DNA of 64,000 nt from Pyrocephalus nanus (lineage: Eukaryota; Chordata; Aves; Passeriformes; Tyrannidae). The DNA lies in contig CM076275.1 of the NCBI GenBank assembly GCA_038380795.1, positions 6,853,001 to 6,917,000 on the forward strand. Reading direction: 5' to 3'. The notes beneath the pieces were generated by a model. The model was not told where the DNA came from. It was given only the letters and a program-made list of their open reading frames with translations, and did no database searches. Both the position numbers and the translations under genes were made by a program. Positions 53,252-63,269 of this stretch are shown piece after piece; position 1 is the stretch's first letter; every line of letters begins with the position of its first letter.

Positions 53252-56200
53252 TACAGGCTGAGGAGATGATGGATCTCTGTGGGAAGCCCCAGTCTAATCA
53301 CAGTGTTCCTCTTAGTTTCCAAGCACTCCCCAGAGTGATCCTTTGGAGGGCTCCTCACCAAGACCCCCACCCTGCTGGATCACAGGAGGGAGAACCTGCT
53401 GAGAGGAGCCATAGGATGAGCTGGGGCTGACATTTCCTTTCCCAGGTCACTGCTTCCACAGCGTGATTGCAGGAACTGCTGAGTCTTGGGTTTTGTGCTT
53501 TAAGTTAGCAAGAGAAACCAAAACCACACTATTCCCAGCTGGGACTAGACAGTGGTGGGAAGAGGAAACCAAGAAGTGCATGGTCACCACGGCCTCAGCA
53601 GCACAAGAAAACCAGGGTTTTACTAAGACTTGCAGGAAACTGTGTTGCTAGAGGACACATAAGCTGGAGCCCAGGCCAAGCATGCTGAAAGGCTTCCCTG
53701 GAGCCAGCCATGAGCTGAACTCCTGGCTGGGACCTCCGTCATCACTAGGGTAGGCTGCATTTATTCTGCTCGATGTCAGCAAATCTGCATCACCTTTACA
53801 GCCTTTTCTAATCTCTCCAGATGTTTCTCTGCTCAGTCTCTGCAGCTCAATTTTGCCATCTGCTGTCATGTCTGCAGCAACACATCCCATTTCCTCTTTG
53901 TACCAGGCTAAAATTTTCCACTTTTTCATGCATTCATCTCACACTGTGTGGTTATCTCTATTCTTTCCCCAAGTCCCACAATGCTATTTATTCTTATTTC
54001 TAATTTCCTATATTCTCAGCCACATTCTTCCCTTCTGCTTGCTCTTTCTTAAGCCCCAATTACATTTCACCTTTGGAACCAAGAGATTTATTTATATTAA
54101 CCTTAAAAAATGCCTAGAAAAGCACATTAAGGCTAAGAAACAAACCTAGAAACATAATGAAATGTGCTGCTGAGATGGAAAGGGACCGCCAGAACAGTCA
54201 GCTCCAATAAAGTCTATTAAGAGAGGTCTCTTATTAATCTCAAAATGATATTTAATTCATTCCTCTGGTTTCTCTTTAAAGGATTTGTATTCCTAACTCA
54301 GCACTTGCCTTTTTTTTTTTTTTATTATTTTCAGTATTTCCTCCTGTTTTCTCATTAGTCAATCCCATATCCCAAAATATTCAGATCTCCCTTTTTAATT
54401 GCTTTTCTGTACCTCCTCCATACTAATCAGGTAGTTCAGTCATTATCTCCTCAAGTCAGACCTCCTTTACCCTGTTTAATAGGTCATTTTGATACAGACA
54501 ATTGTCCATAAAGTACTGGGGGCCAGTAAAAATTATTACTTGGACCAAAAGCTAAATCCTTCATTAATTAACCACCTTGCTCCACAGAGCTGAGCCAGAC
54601 TCCCCAGATACAACACCATTTAGGTTTGACATGGACTCTGAAAAAATGAAAACCTATTTTGCTCTGCCACAGGCTCTCAGTGCAAGTCCATAAATGCTGA
54701 GATAACTCCAACAGCTCGGAGTGCTGAGGAGAGGCCTCAAACCTGAGCGATTTCAGGTCTTGGTGCTTTGAAGTTTGAGAGGTGGTGGGAGGTCAGGATG
54801 GGGGCACTGGAGTTCTGGAGAAAGGCATGGCAGTTTTAAAGCAAACAACTTTGTTCCTTTGCCCTGTGTATTGTTTTAATCTGTTAACGGAGGGTTTTCT
54901 TGGCTGCAGTGCTTTATCTTTACTCAAGTGCATTTCTTTGCCTTTCAAGGTAAAAGTCTTAAAAATAAAGGCCAACATTTCCAGATGCCAACGACATCCT
55001 CTCTGACAGCCTTTTCTCTCTAAAAATGTGCTGCTTTCATCTAGTTTTTTTCCACTGAACCCAAAGACTGCATTCTGGATCTTCTGCTGCTTTTGGAAAA
55101 CAGCATTTTTGTTTCCTCCAGCTACATTTTAAAAGGCTCCCTTTAACCTTTCCCTGAACTTACTGACAGCCAGAGTCAGTTCCTCACAAATAACTTCAGT
55201 GCATTTTCATTCAGATGTAACCCTCCCAGATTCCTTGCTTCCAATTGCCACTCTAAACCTAAACCTCTGCCTCAATAATTGAGGCGGATAAAAGACAAAT
55301 AAAAACACTCAGCGACACAGGTTGAACTTACAGCTTTGCTACAGTATCTCTGGGCTGCATTTCCACATGGCTGATCAGATCAAACTCACTTTGTTGGCTC
55401 CCATCTCTTCTTCCCTTTGTGCAGCTCCCCAAAAGCAGAGCCTTCAAGTCCAGCCAGCACCACAGCAAATGTGCTGGAACCTTCCCAAGTGAGAGCCAGC
55501 TCTGCTGTAAAGGAGTCATTAGTGAAGAGCTAATTAATAAGAGCAAAAGGATTGGCCCAGCTCTGCCAATTGGAGCTGCAGTGGAGCTGTTGCTGCCTTA
55601 ATTAGCAGGTTTCATTGGCCTGGGAAAAAAGGCAAAAAGAAAAGTTTGGGTTTTTCAAACGAGCACGTCAAAACTGTTTGGGATTTTTTTTTTTTTCCTT
55701 TTATTCCTTTCAGATTTGTGTGGGATTCATGCCTAGAAGAAATGCCAGGTGCTAGGCCCCAGGCTCAGCACGTGCTGTGTGTTGGGCCAGTGATCAGAGC
55801 GTGACACTCACAGGGCTCAGCTGGGCAACCCCAGCCTGGAGCCACATCCACTGTCTGGGGACTCTCCTCTGCCTCCCACAACACCACTAGACCAGGGTGC
55901 TAAACCCAAGCAAGACCAAGGGGGACACCAAAGAGGAACCTCCCCCGCCTCCTCCAACTTACAGCCTGTGAGAAGATGCTGGAGGATCCAAAAATCTCAC
56001 CACAGCCCTGAGCGTGACTGGTGGGGAAGTCCAGAGCTGCCACACAACATTTCCTTCTGATCAAATGCGATTCCTACAATGTGCTCTTACTTCAAGTTGT
56101 TGCTGCCCAGAGGTGCCATAGCTGGCCCTGGTGAACTCCAGGCAACAGAGAGAACAAAGAGTGTCATGGATTTGAACCTTCTCCCATGCCATTCCCACAG

Positions 56201-56530
56201 TCACTGCAGCAGAACTGATGAGGATCCCAGGGAGATCCTCACAAAAACTCTACAGCATATCCCACAGGTGATCCCTCATCCTCCATGGCCAGTCCCTCTT
56301 CACTAATGGAGATAGGAATGAGCGGTATGAGGGCTTGTGTGGGCAGGGTAGAAAAATTTCCCTCCAGGTTGGTCTTCTGGGCATTTTCCCACCTCTGAAA
56401 ACACTGAAGTACTTGTTTGGAGAGTTGGGATGGCACATCAGTCATTTCAACACCTGGGGAATAACTAACTCCTGTTCACATGCCTTAGAATGTGGCATAA
56501 AAATACAATTGCCAGTGGTAAATTAAAAAT
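53252..56530. other. Intergenic region between CR1 and TIMD4 3' end
   Basis: No gene, known repeat family or strong regulatory signal recognised. There are short homopolymers (T15 near 54310) and chance frames only. Confidence 0.6.
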
Positions 56531-57086
56531 TTTATTAACATAGTCTCTAAGGGTCATTCAAACATGCTGAATCACAGGCAGTATTGGTACCTCTTAAGTA
56601 ATCTGCATTTTTGATTTAAACTCACAGCATTCTTATAGCTAATTTTTCTGTTGATTACATGAAAACAGTAAGAACCATAGTTTCTGATTTTTTTTCTTTC
56701 CTTTTGGCAATTTGAAGATAGGCAGCTTTCCATGTAATTTCTTCTCTCTTCTGTTCTTCACAGTATAAGTTGTATTCAAGGAAGAGCATTAGTAAAATGG
56801 AGAAAAATTAATTCAATTGTGCAAAATGGTGTTAGTAAGAAGGTAGATGCCAGAAGCATTCATGAATAATGCATAAAGCCCTTTCTCAAATCAGCTTCTT
56901 TATGCAATGAATGTTAAGGGTGATATGGCACAATTTGCACAAAGATTTTTTTAAATTTTCATGGTTGAAGCTCTGGCCTGTGGTTTACACCCACTGATAT
57001 TTTGGAGGTTCATGAGCATCTCTTAGTGCAGCATGAAACAGGCTCTTTTTATTTTCCATGGCATCTACAGATAATGTAGGAGGTCT
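56531..57086 (-). other. TIMD4: Candidate TIMD4 3' UTR with poly(A) signals
   Basis: On the minus strand, AATAAA occurs at 57053-57048, only about 34 nt after the stop, and again at 56536-56531, about 550 nt after it. The second is followed by T-rich DNA and a TTGTATTTTTATG stretch, making it the more plausible cleavage site. No coding signal lies between. Choice of site is inference. Confidence 0.4.
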
Positions 57087-57159
57087 TCACAGGGAAAAAA
57101 TGTTGTTTTCTCCTTCAGCACCACTGAAAACTTTCTCCTGCTCCTCTGGAGGTCCAACA
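57087..57159 (-). CDS. TIMD4: TIMD4 exon 9: C-terminal tail and stop
   Basis: This exon has 73 nt, starting in phase 2 after acceptor tgtgcttctcactgcag and ending in TGA at 57087-57089. It reads VVGPPEEQEKVFSGAEG (first Val shared across the junction) and finishes ENNIFSL. The acidic run followed by a hydrophobic FSL end parallels the mammalian TIM-4 end (acidic, then LFTL). The tail has no tyrosine, so no phosphotyrosine motif of the TIM-1 kind. Confidence 0.85.
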
Positions 57160-60100
57160 CTGCAGTGAGAAGCACAGATCACTATGGATGGGCAAAAGGA
57201 CTCTGTTGTTTCAGAGCATCCTTTCTTATTTGCAACATCAGTAAATTCCCATCGAAACAGAAACCTGAAGCTCCTGAGTCCACTAAATGAAATGGAGCAA
57301 CACCCCCTTTTGACATCAGAGAAGCATTTACCCTGCTTGAAATGGATAGGAAAGGGCTGTTCAGATCTCGTAATGACTGTAGGGTAACCACCATGGGATT
57401 CAGAAAAGAGCATCTCCTTGGCCCCCAGTCCCTATCCCCTAGGTGGAGTATGCAGTGAGGGACCATCTACCATTGAAAAAGGGATGATATTTTACTGACA
57501 ACACTGTGGTTTGTCCGCAGAAAATCCTTTTTTTTTTTTTTTTCCAAGATCAGCCAGAAGACATGAACTGATCACTTACACCTGCACAGGTATTCGGTTT
57601 CCTGGTATTAGATGAAAAATGAAGCAGATGAGGTACTTCCTTAAGCTGAGGTCACTACACAAGTACCAGTTGCTCAAGTTCTCTAGAGGTGTAGAGAAGC
57701 AGTATCCAGGAACCACTGTTTGATTTTCTGCAGTGAAATTATCTGAAGCTTCCTGTAGTCAGCACCCCAAGCCAATACTATACCCATTACAATCACTGGC
57801 CAATACCTTCCTGTCTCTAAGAAAAATTACCCTGGAACTTTTAATAGGAAATTAAAAAATGGATTACCTTTTTATTATATGTTTCTTTATGTGTTTACCT
57901 AGAAGCAAAATAATATTAATGTCACAATGGCAAAGCAAAATCTATAATTCTACTGTATCTGTCAAATGAGTTGAAAAACAACGATAGCAAGTTGCAAAAT
58001 TTCTGTGGGCTGAGCAGGAAAGAAAGGTTCTCATTCTGATTCTAGTTACACCAATGTCTTTCAGGAGCAATTCCAGGAAACTATAGGGCCACTAAACTAT
58101 AAAGATGAGCCAGACCTGCCAAAAGTGAGTGAAAAGGTTCCTTGCACAGGCCTTCTCCTGCTGCATCCCCACCAAACCATGTTCCCTTGTGTCCTTGTGG
58201 TGACACAGTGCTGGAGTAAGGACAGCAACACCCAGAGCACTGTCACAAGAGCCATGGAAAAGTTCCCAGAAGATTAACCAGAGGCACAGAGGGACACGTG
58301 CATCTGACCAGCATTAGAATCCTTTGTCAATTATGTGCTTAAGGATACTTACGTTTCCAAAACAGTGAGAACATCAACACGAAAAGAATGGTCCCCGCTA
58401 TGACGCAGGCAATCAGAATGACAGAGCCGGGAAACTGGAAGGGAGAAGAGAAAAACTGAAAAGGCTTTAGGAGCCTGTTTACTTCAGAGCTATTCACACA
58501 GGAGGGAGTGGTCCTACTGACTGAGAGCACTGAACTATCTGCACTGGGCTTTTCTGAGCTTGGTTGTACAAAGTGCAGAAGACACATCAAGTTGATCATG
58601 ATAAACAATGTGTTCAGTATCTAATAAATCTTCTTCTGAAATACTGAAACTGGATTCATCCCACTTAACATGCACTACTTAATAAAGTGTCTAAAGTAGA
58701 AGTAGGAGCTTATTCACCCTCATCCTCCTCTTAATTAAACACAGGGAAGGGTAACACCCTCCTAAATTGCCTTTTGCCTGGTTGCATCCCAAGGATCATA
58801 CCTCCACCTCTCTTACAGGGGTGTCAGGGGGATGAGTTTTTTCTGAAGTGTCCAAGACAGATGGGATGCTCTCAGGCTTTGGCTCTATCCACTGGAAAAA
58901 TGAACAGATGGTTCCTGAGCTTCTAAACAAAAGTTCAAGCTACTGTTTGCAAAAGCTCTCCCTTTTAGTATGAATACATAGAAAATCATTATCATGTCCT
59001 GCTGTCCTTCTGATTTCTACTCAAACACTCTTAAAACTTACAGGAAGTTTTACCTTATCTCCAGTATCATCATGTTGCTCAGCCCTGCCATCTGAATTTG
59101 CTGAAATCACTGAAAATGAAACAGATTGAAATTGTTACTGGCACAGTCACCTGAAGGAGTGAGGGCTACTGTGGCTGTCACTGCTTCAGTCAAGGAGTAA
59201 TGAACTCTCAGGGAATGAGGAGGGCAAAATCTGACTCTGAGTAGGAGAAATAAAGCACCTTGCACCAAAAGAGAACAACCAGTTTCCCCCTCAAGTGGTA
59301 GCTGAGGAAGATATTGGGAAATGTCAGTCTTCATCAAGAAAGAGGGCAGCACATGAAGCAGGACTGTAGAAGATGGTAGAAACTTGTCTGCTGAGAAGGA
59401 GTTCTCACTTCTGTAACATGACAAGATGTCATGGACAGCAGAGGTAGTAAAAAAGCATACATTTAAGTGGAGGAACTGCCTCAGTTTAATTGTGGTCAGA
59501 CGTAGATGATTACAGGTTTTGAAAGCTGCATTACCACAGGAAACATTTTTATATTCAGATAACTTACCACAAATGTAAGAAAGCTCTATGAAGATGAAGT
59601 CCCTTTTTTTTTTTTTTTTTTTTCTATCTAGGGTTATTCAGAATAATTTACTTCTAGTTTTCTAAGCTTTGGAAAGAGGGATGAACTACAGGAAAACTCA
59701 AGAACTCTCACAGCAAATTTTTCTGCTGTTACCCTATGATCCTGGTCTACTACTTTTGCTAGTGAATTTAAGCACACAAAAGTTAACCTAGGCTTGAGCT
59801 TTGGATCGTCATAACCTCACGCTGCAAGGTGCTGAAGTATTTAATTATTTGGAGCACTTGAAGCACCAGGAAGCACCCAGTGTTAAGCAGCATCTTAAAA
59901 ACAGAGGAATCACTCAGCTTAGTGAAACAAAACCTCGGCTTACACCCTACACAGGAGAGCTCCTATGCCTTAGGTCACACCCTATTGAATAGAAAGACTA
60001 CAATGACTAGTGCTTCTAAAGATTCAACAAGAGAACAACCATGGAGTCTCCATCTGAGCAAAACGTACCAGGGACCAGATGAGTCACTGCCAAGGCATCT

Positions 60101-63100
60101 CTCTGTGCAGGCTTGTGGTGACAAAGACCGCAGCCAAAGGAAACTTCGTATGCATGGGGCACCCGTAAGGTCACACGGGGGTGGGGGGGGTCAGGTGGTC
60201 ACAAGTCACAGAGTCATAGAATGGTTTGGGTTGGGAAGGACCTTCAAAATCATCTACTTCCAACTCCCTGCCATGGGCAGGGACACCTTCCACCAGACTA
60301 CCAAAGGATTCACAGAGATGACAAATGGGATATCTGAAAATTCAGCTTGGATGTTGAAAAGTTCAGTTTTTAACTTCTCTCATATCTGAGATACCCAGCA
60401 GTAGTAAGTGACTCAAAATCTACTTTCTTTGGAGGCGTAAAAACATGTTTTCCTCAGCTGTTGTTACATCCTGATTTCAAACAATTTGTGGGTCTGTGTG
60501 GACCCCAGATACCCCTGACGGCCAAATGCAATGAATAACTAGCAGTATGTGTTTGGTACACTCTTAGAAATAATCAATGCTTTTATTTATGCCAACTTCT
60601 TAATTTCTCTGAACCAGCAACTTCTGACCTTGCAATGTATCCTACTCACCTGCATTTGGCACATCTTCTACCATGACAGAGGTGTCAGCACTTGTACTTC
60701 CCTCTTCAGTCAGAAGTATATTTGGGAATTCAGTAGTCACTGAAACAAAGTGAAGAGCAATGCTTATAAAGATTACTGATTAGGAGGGTCTCCATATGGC
60801 CTTCAAAACTGTGCAGTCATCTATCCATGGAAAAGAAGTCACTAATGCAGATAAAGTAGCAACCTAGGAATGGTTAGGATGATAACAGGTCGCTCTGATC
60901 ACTAATAATAGAACCAGCCTTGCTTCTGTTATGTCACATGAGATAAGAATGTAAATACTCAATTTTTAACATGTTTTGAATTCTCACTGACTTTATTGCT
61001 CAAACAGAACATACTCTAAATTAACCTTTTCACCAGATCATTTTAATTGTCTTTTCCACATCAAGAAAATTAGTGCATAGTAAGGTGAATTTCTCCTACT
61101 CCACCTCAGGAGCTGGACTTGGCATTTATTTCTGTTGCACTTCATGAGGTTTCTGTGACATTATTTCTCTAGGCTGTTAAAACTCCTCTAAATGAAGTCT
61201 GACCCTCTGCTACCTTGGTTGTTCATGCCAGTTTAGCATTATCTACAACACCTGACCCCTGTTTCCTTAAACCCACTGAGACATACCTACAGGCATCTCA
61301 GAGAAAACTTCCCAGCTACAAATATATTTGGGCAGTGTCTATAATGACAGAGTCACACTCACACAGATCATCTCTGCTACAGAGAGAAGAGAAAAGATTG
61401 GTGTTGATTACCCTCCGTACTTCCAGGAATGGGACCAGGCTCTGTGGCACAAAACATGTCATCTTCATGGGAGATAATTGAAGAATGTGGGAGTGCACTG
61501 CTTGTCACCATAGTTACTGGAACAGTATCTTTTTCTGTCACAGGAATTGTTGGAGGAGCAATTTTTGGAGGAGCAGTGGTCTCCAGTGTAGTTACGTCTA
61601 GAGAGTCGGTGGTTGTGGTTGTCAGAAGGACAGCAGTCTGTGCTGTTGGCTGAAGAACAGAGGTTGCCTGGGGAGCAAAAGTTGTCTTTCTAAAACCTTT
61701 AGGGGAAACAGGAGCCTTTCTCGTGGTGGTTGTCATCACTGGAGGGGCTGCATAGAAAAAACACAGCCAAGAGAAAAGCCAGATCAGAGTAGTTGCAACT
61801 GAGGGAAGCCAACCCAGAAATTAATGAAAATTACCTCGCTACTCAGACACTGAGAACAGAGGTGGAAGAGTCACTATTCAGAAAGCTTCATTAGCAGAAT
61901 ACATGACCCACCAGCAAATTTCATAGATTTACAGATTTGCCTTTTTTTTTTTTTTTTTTTTTTAGGTCTCAAACACTCACATCTTTATCCTGTTGTAGAA
62001 GTGCAAGGGCCAGAATTCTGCATGGTAGAACCCAAAACCTTGCAAACTTTGTGATTTTGCTTTTCAATGCCCTCATAAAAACAAAATAAATAAAATAGCT
62101 CAATTTTTCAGCTACAAGCTTCTTGCTAATCTTTGCAACAAACCCTTTTTTTTAACAGATTCTGTTGTCTCAAACTCAGGGACAGACATGCAATTGCAGC
62201 ACTTTTCACCCACTTTCCTGTTGTATTGCTTACAACAGACAAACAAACTTGCTCTATGTGCACCAATTGCACACTGTAAAAGTCCCCAAAAATTGGCTTT
62301 CTGCAGCATGGAGAGTGGGCATCATCTCTTTTTTCCTGTGTAAGACTTTGCTTCATCCTGCAGTTCAGAAAAACAATAGGAAGGGGAAGAAGTCCTTCAG
62401 GACTCTGAGACATAATTTCCGAATATGAGGGTGTGACGACCCACCCTAAAGGGGAAGGAAGCACCCTTAAGGGTGGGTCGTCACAGTGGATATCCTTATG
62501 GCATGAATGAAACTAGTCTTTTCAGTGTTGGGGTGAACCCCAAATGAAACACTGAATTTCTCTCCAAGAATGGTTCAAATTATAAGTCCCTCTTATAATT
62601 CCGTCATCTTTAAAAAATTCAAATATAGTTACACAATGAGAAATGAAATATTTTATTTGAAAGGCAAAAAAAAAAGTGTAAAGTCCTTTTTATTTTCCCA
62701 CCTAAACTGCACATTAAATGTGACTCAAATTGGCAACTAGTTGCATATCTCCCTTGAAAACTACATAATTTAGGAAAAACACTTTTGGCAAAGCAAACAA
62801 ACAAACAAAAAAACCCAAACAAAAAATTACCCAAAAACCACCAAAGTACACATAAGCTCTGATTTTTGCTATCCAGGGAGAGGTTTCTCCCTGCTGTCTG
62901 TATCACCTGGGTCCCCAGACTCACCTGTGGCCACCACCAGCCGTATGTTCTTCTTGATGTCGTTGAACAAGCCCGGGATCTCCACACGGCAGCAGTATAA
63001 ACCTGCATCTCCTGCCTCCACCATCCCAATGGTGAGAGACACATCTCCAGTGAAAATAGAGCCCTGGAGGTCATATCTCCAAGATTTTCTGAATCTCACC

Positions 63101-63269
63101 CTACTCCCATGGGTTTCCAAAATCGTGTTCTTGCACTTTGAATTTGGGCAGGAGCCTCTGCCCCAGCACACATCGGAGATGCCCGTACGCCGAGTCACCT
63201 GGTAGTCGCAAGGCAGGCTGACAGACTGCCCTGTCACTCCTCTAACAACAGTCTGGGATGCTGTGTGTG
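57087..63269 (-). CDS. TIMD4: TIMD4 (TIM-4) phosphatidylserine receptor, 8 exons, lacks signal-peptide exon
   Basis: TIM-4 is a type I membrane protein of macrophages and dendritic cells that binds phosphatidylserine on apoptotic cells through its IgV domain. The exons, in transcript order, are 63269-62925, 61747-61412, 60739-60650, 59109-59054, 58891-58802, 58434-58353, 57601-57580 and 57159-57087. Phases agree at every junction, giving 363 complete codons plus TGA, close to the 378 aa of human TIMD4 once a signal peptide is added. Domains in order are IgV, Thr/Ser/Pro mucin, acidic stalk, one helix and a short tail. TIMD4 rather than HAVCR1 is favoured by the CPNSKCK segment, by EIPGLFND, by a tail ending NNIFSL without the TIM-1 tyrosine motif, and by the position next to SGCD. 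Exon 1 (signal peptide, phase 1 end) was not found up to 64000. Confidence 0.92.
57160..57579 (-). other. TIMD4: TIMD4 intron 8
   Basis: GT-AG intron of 420 nt between the micro-exon and the last exon. On the + strand it holds a T16 run at 57528-57543. The ~100-codon minus-strand frame entering the last exon from here is intron read-through. Confidence 0.75.
57580..57601 (-). CDS. TIMD4: TIMD4 exon 8: 22-nt micro-exon of the tail
   Basis: Acceptor tcatctaataccag and the strong donor GT|gtaagt bound 22 nt. Joined to the previous exon they give Arg and then NRIPVQ. The exon ends in phase 2, exactly the phase needed by the last exon. If it were not spliced here, the frame would stop two codons on (GTG TAA), giving a shorter tail: a possible alternative end. 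Confidence 0.78.
57602..58352 (-). other. TIMD4: TIMD4 intron 7
   Basis: Intron of 751 nt. No exon-like or repeat sequence recognised inside. Confidence 0.75.
58353..58434 (-). CDS. TIMD4: TIMD4 exon 7: transmembrane segment
   Basis: This exon has 82 nt, phase 0 to phase 1; acceptor tctcttctcccttccag, donor gtaagt. It encodes FPG and then a helix of about 22 hydrophobic residues (SVILIACVIAGTILFVLMFS) ending at LFWK, where the basic tail begins. The single helix with basic residues on the inner side fits a type I membrane protein. Confidence 0.95.
58435..58801 (-). other. TIMD4: TIMD4 intron 6
   Basis: Intron of 367 nt between stalk and transmembrane exons. Read-through frames from it into the transmembrane exon have an ATG but no supporting context. 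Confidence 0.8.
58802..58891 (-). CDS. TIMD4: TIMD4 exon 6: membrane-proximal stalk
   Basis: This exon has 90 nt, phase 0 to phase 0; acceptor gttcatttttccag. It reads WIEPKPESIPSVLDTSEKTH and then a Pro-rich end. Two donors are possible: GAG|gtatga after 58802 (chosen) or CCT|gtaaga after 58817, which would drop five residues (VREVE) without changing the frame. Confidence 0.82.
59054..59109 (-). CDS. TIMD4: TIMD4 exon 5: small stalk exon
   Basis: This exon has 56 nt, phase 1 to phase 0; acceptor ctgtttcattttcag, donor gtaaaa. It reads VISANSDGRAEQHDDTGDK. The donor is weaker than the others (AAG|gtaaaa), so this exon could be skipped in some transcripts, but skipping would shift the frame because its length is not a multiple of three. 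Confidence 0.8.
59604..59623. repeat. Poly(T) tract, 20 nt
   Basis: Homopolymer in TIMD4 intron 4; poly(A) on the transcribed sense strand. Confidence 0.95.
60205..60302 (-). mobile_element. CR1 LINE 3' terminal fragment
   Basis: On the + strand it reads CACAGAGTCATAGAATGG, then TTTGGGTTGGGAAGGACCTT and CCATGGGCAGGGACACCTTC. This is the reverse complement of the CR1 3' end. At about 98 bp it is a severely truncated insertion, in sense orientation relative to TIMD4. Confidence 0.9.
60650..60739 (-). CDS. TIMD4: TIMD4 exon 4: small stalk exon
   Basis: This exon has 90 nt, phase 1 to phase 1, with acceptor ctttgtttcag and donor gtgagt. It reads VTTEFPNILLTEEGSTSADT followed by a Val/Met/Glu/Asp-containing end. 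It is Ser/Thr-rich and acidic. It is too short for ORF scans but has strong splice sites on both sides and keeps the frame. Confidence 0.88.
60740..61411 (-). other. TIMD4: TIMD4 intron 3
   Basis: Intron of 672 nt with no other exon or repeat recognised. A 14-nt segment with splice-like ends near 61365-61378 was considered and rejected because it breaks the phase. Confidence 0.75.
61412..61747 (-). CDS. TIMD4: TIMD4 exon 3: main mucin-like exon
   Basis: This exon has 336 nt, phase 1 to phase 1; acceptor ttctatgcag, donor gtaatc. It encodes a Thr/Pro/Ser-rich stalk opening with APPVMTTTTRKAPVS and containing TTTTTDSLDVTTLETTAPP, typical of heavily O-glycosylated TIM mucin domains. It has one cysteine near the C-terminal end (DDMFCATEP); human TIM-4 also has an isolated stalk cysteine. 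The two ATG codons close to the start are internal residues, not a translation start. Confidence 0.93.
61942..61963. repeat. Poly(T) tract, 22 nt
   Basis: Homopolymer in TIMD4 intron 2. Confidence 0.95.
62432..62485. repeat. 16-bp perfect inverted repeat starting TG and ending CA
   Basis: TGTGACGACCCACCCT (62432-62447) and its exact complement AGGGTGGGTCGTCACA (62470-62485) flank a 22-nt purine-rich spacer. The 54-bp unit starts TGTGAC and ends GTCACA like a retroviral LTR or transposon end, but no target-site duplication is obvious. The CpG pair in each arm is unusual for intronic avian DNA. It could be a solo remnant of an LTR, a tiny palindromic transposon or an RNA hairpin. Confidence 0.9.
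62521..62556. repeat. Nested inverted repeat
   Basis: TTCAGTGTT (62521-62529) pairs with AACACTGAA (62548-62556). Inside it GGGGT (62530-62534) and ACCCC (62537-62541) are also complementary, with a 2-nt centre. Confidence 0.85.
62578..62600. repeat. 9-bp inverted repeat with 5-nt loop
   Basis: AATTATAAG (62578-62586) and CTTATAATT (62592-62600) are perfectly complementary around TCCCT. It is the third hairpin-forming unit in 170 bp. Confidence 0.9.
62925..63269 (-). CDS. TIMD4: TIMD4 exon 2: IgV domain
   Basis: This exon has 345 nt, phase 1 to phase 1, with acceptor ctcccttggcag and donor gtgagt. It encodes the whole IgV domain (115 residues). All six TIM-family cysteines are present: residues 21, 35, 41, 46, 93 and 94 of the exon, in SLPC, DVCW, SCPNSKC and YCC. 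The core DVSLTI and DAGLYCC are also present. The metal-dependent lipid-binding loop reads LFND at residues 101-104, where mammalian TIM proteins have WFND. The F, N and D that shape the pocket are kept. The RGD found in mammalian TIM-4 is TGD here (residues 74-76). An in-frame read-through upstream of the acceptor has no ATG and is intronic. Confidence 0.96.

Larger units (their letters stand above)
59110..60649 (-). other. TIMD4: TIMD4 intron 4
   Basis: Intron of 1540 nt. It contains a T20 run (59604-59623) and a short CR1 fragment at about 60205-60302. The 169-codon plus-strand frame across 59880-60389 runs through that CR1 and is not a gene. Confidence 0.8.
61748..62924 (-). other. TIMD4: TIMD4 intron 2
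   Basis: Intron of 1177 nt between IgV and mucin exons. It holds a T22 run (61942-61963) and three inverted repeats within 170 bp (62432-62600). Confidence 0.85.

Noticed and set aside
59880..60389. 169-codon plus-strand frame
   Set aside because: It runs through a CR1 fragment and intronic DNA, with no family similarity.
61365..61378. 14-nt micro-exon with splice-like ends between TIMD4 exons 3 and 4
   Set aside because: Including it breaks the phase 1 junction, while the direct join keeps the frame open.
57087..63269. Calling the TIM gene HAVCR1 (TIM-1)
   Set aside because: The IgV cysteine loop, the EIPG-FND segment, the tyrosine-free tail ending in an acidic stretch plus FSL, and the position next to SGCD all favour TIMD4.
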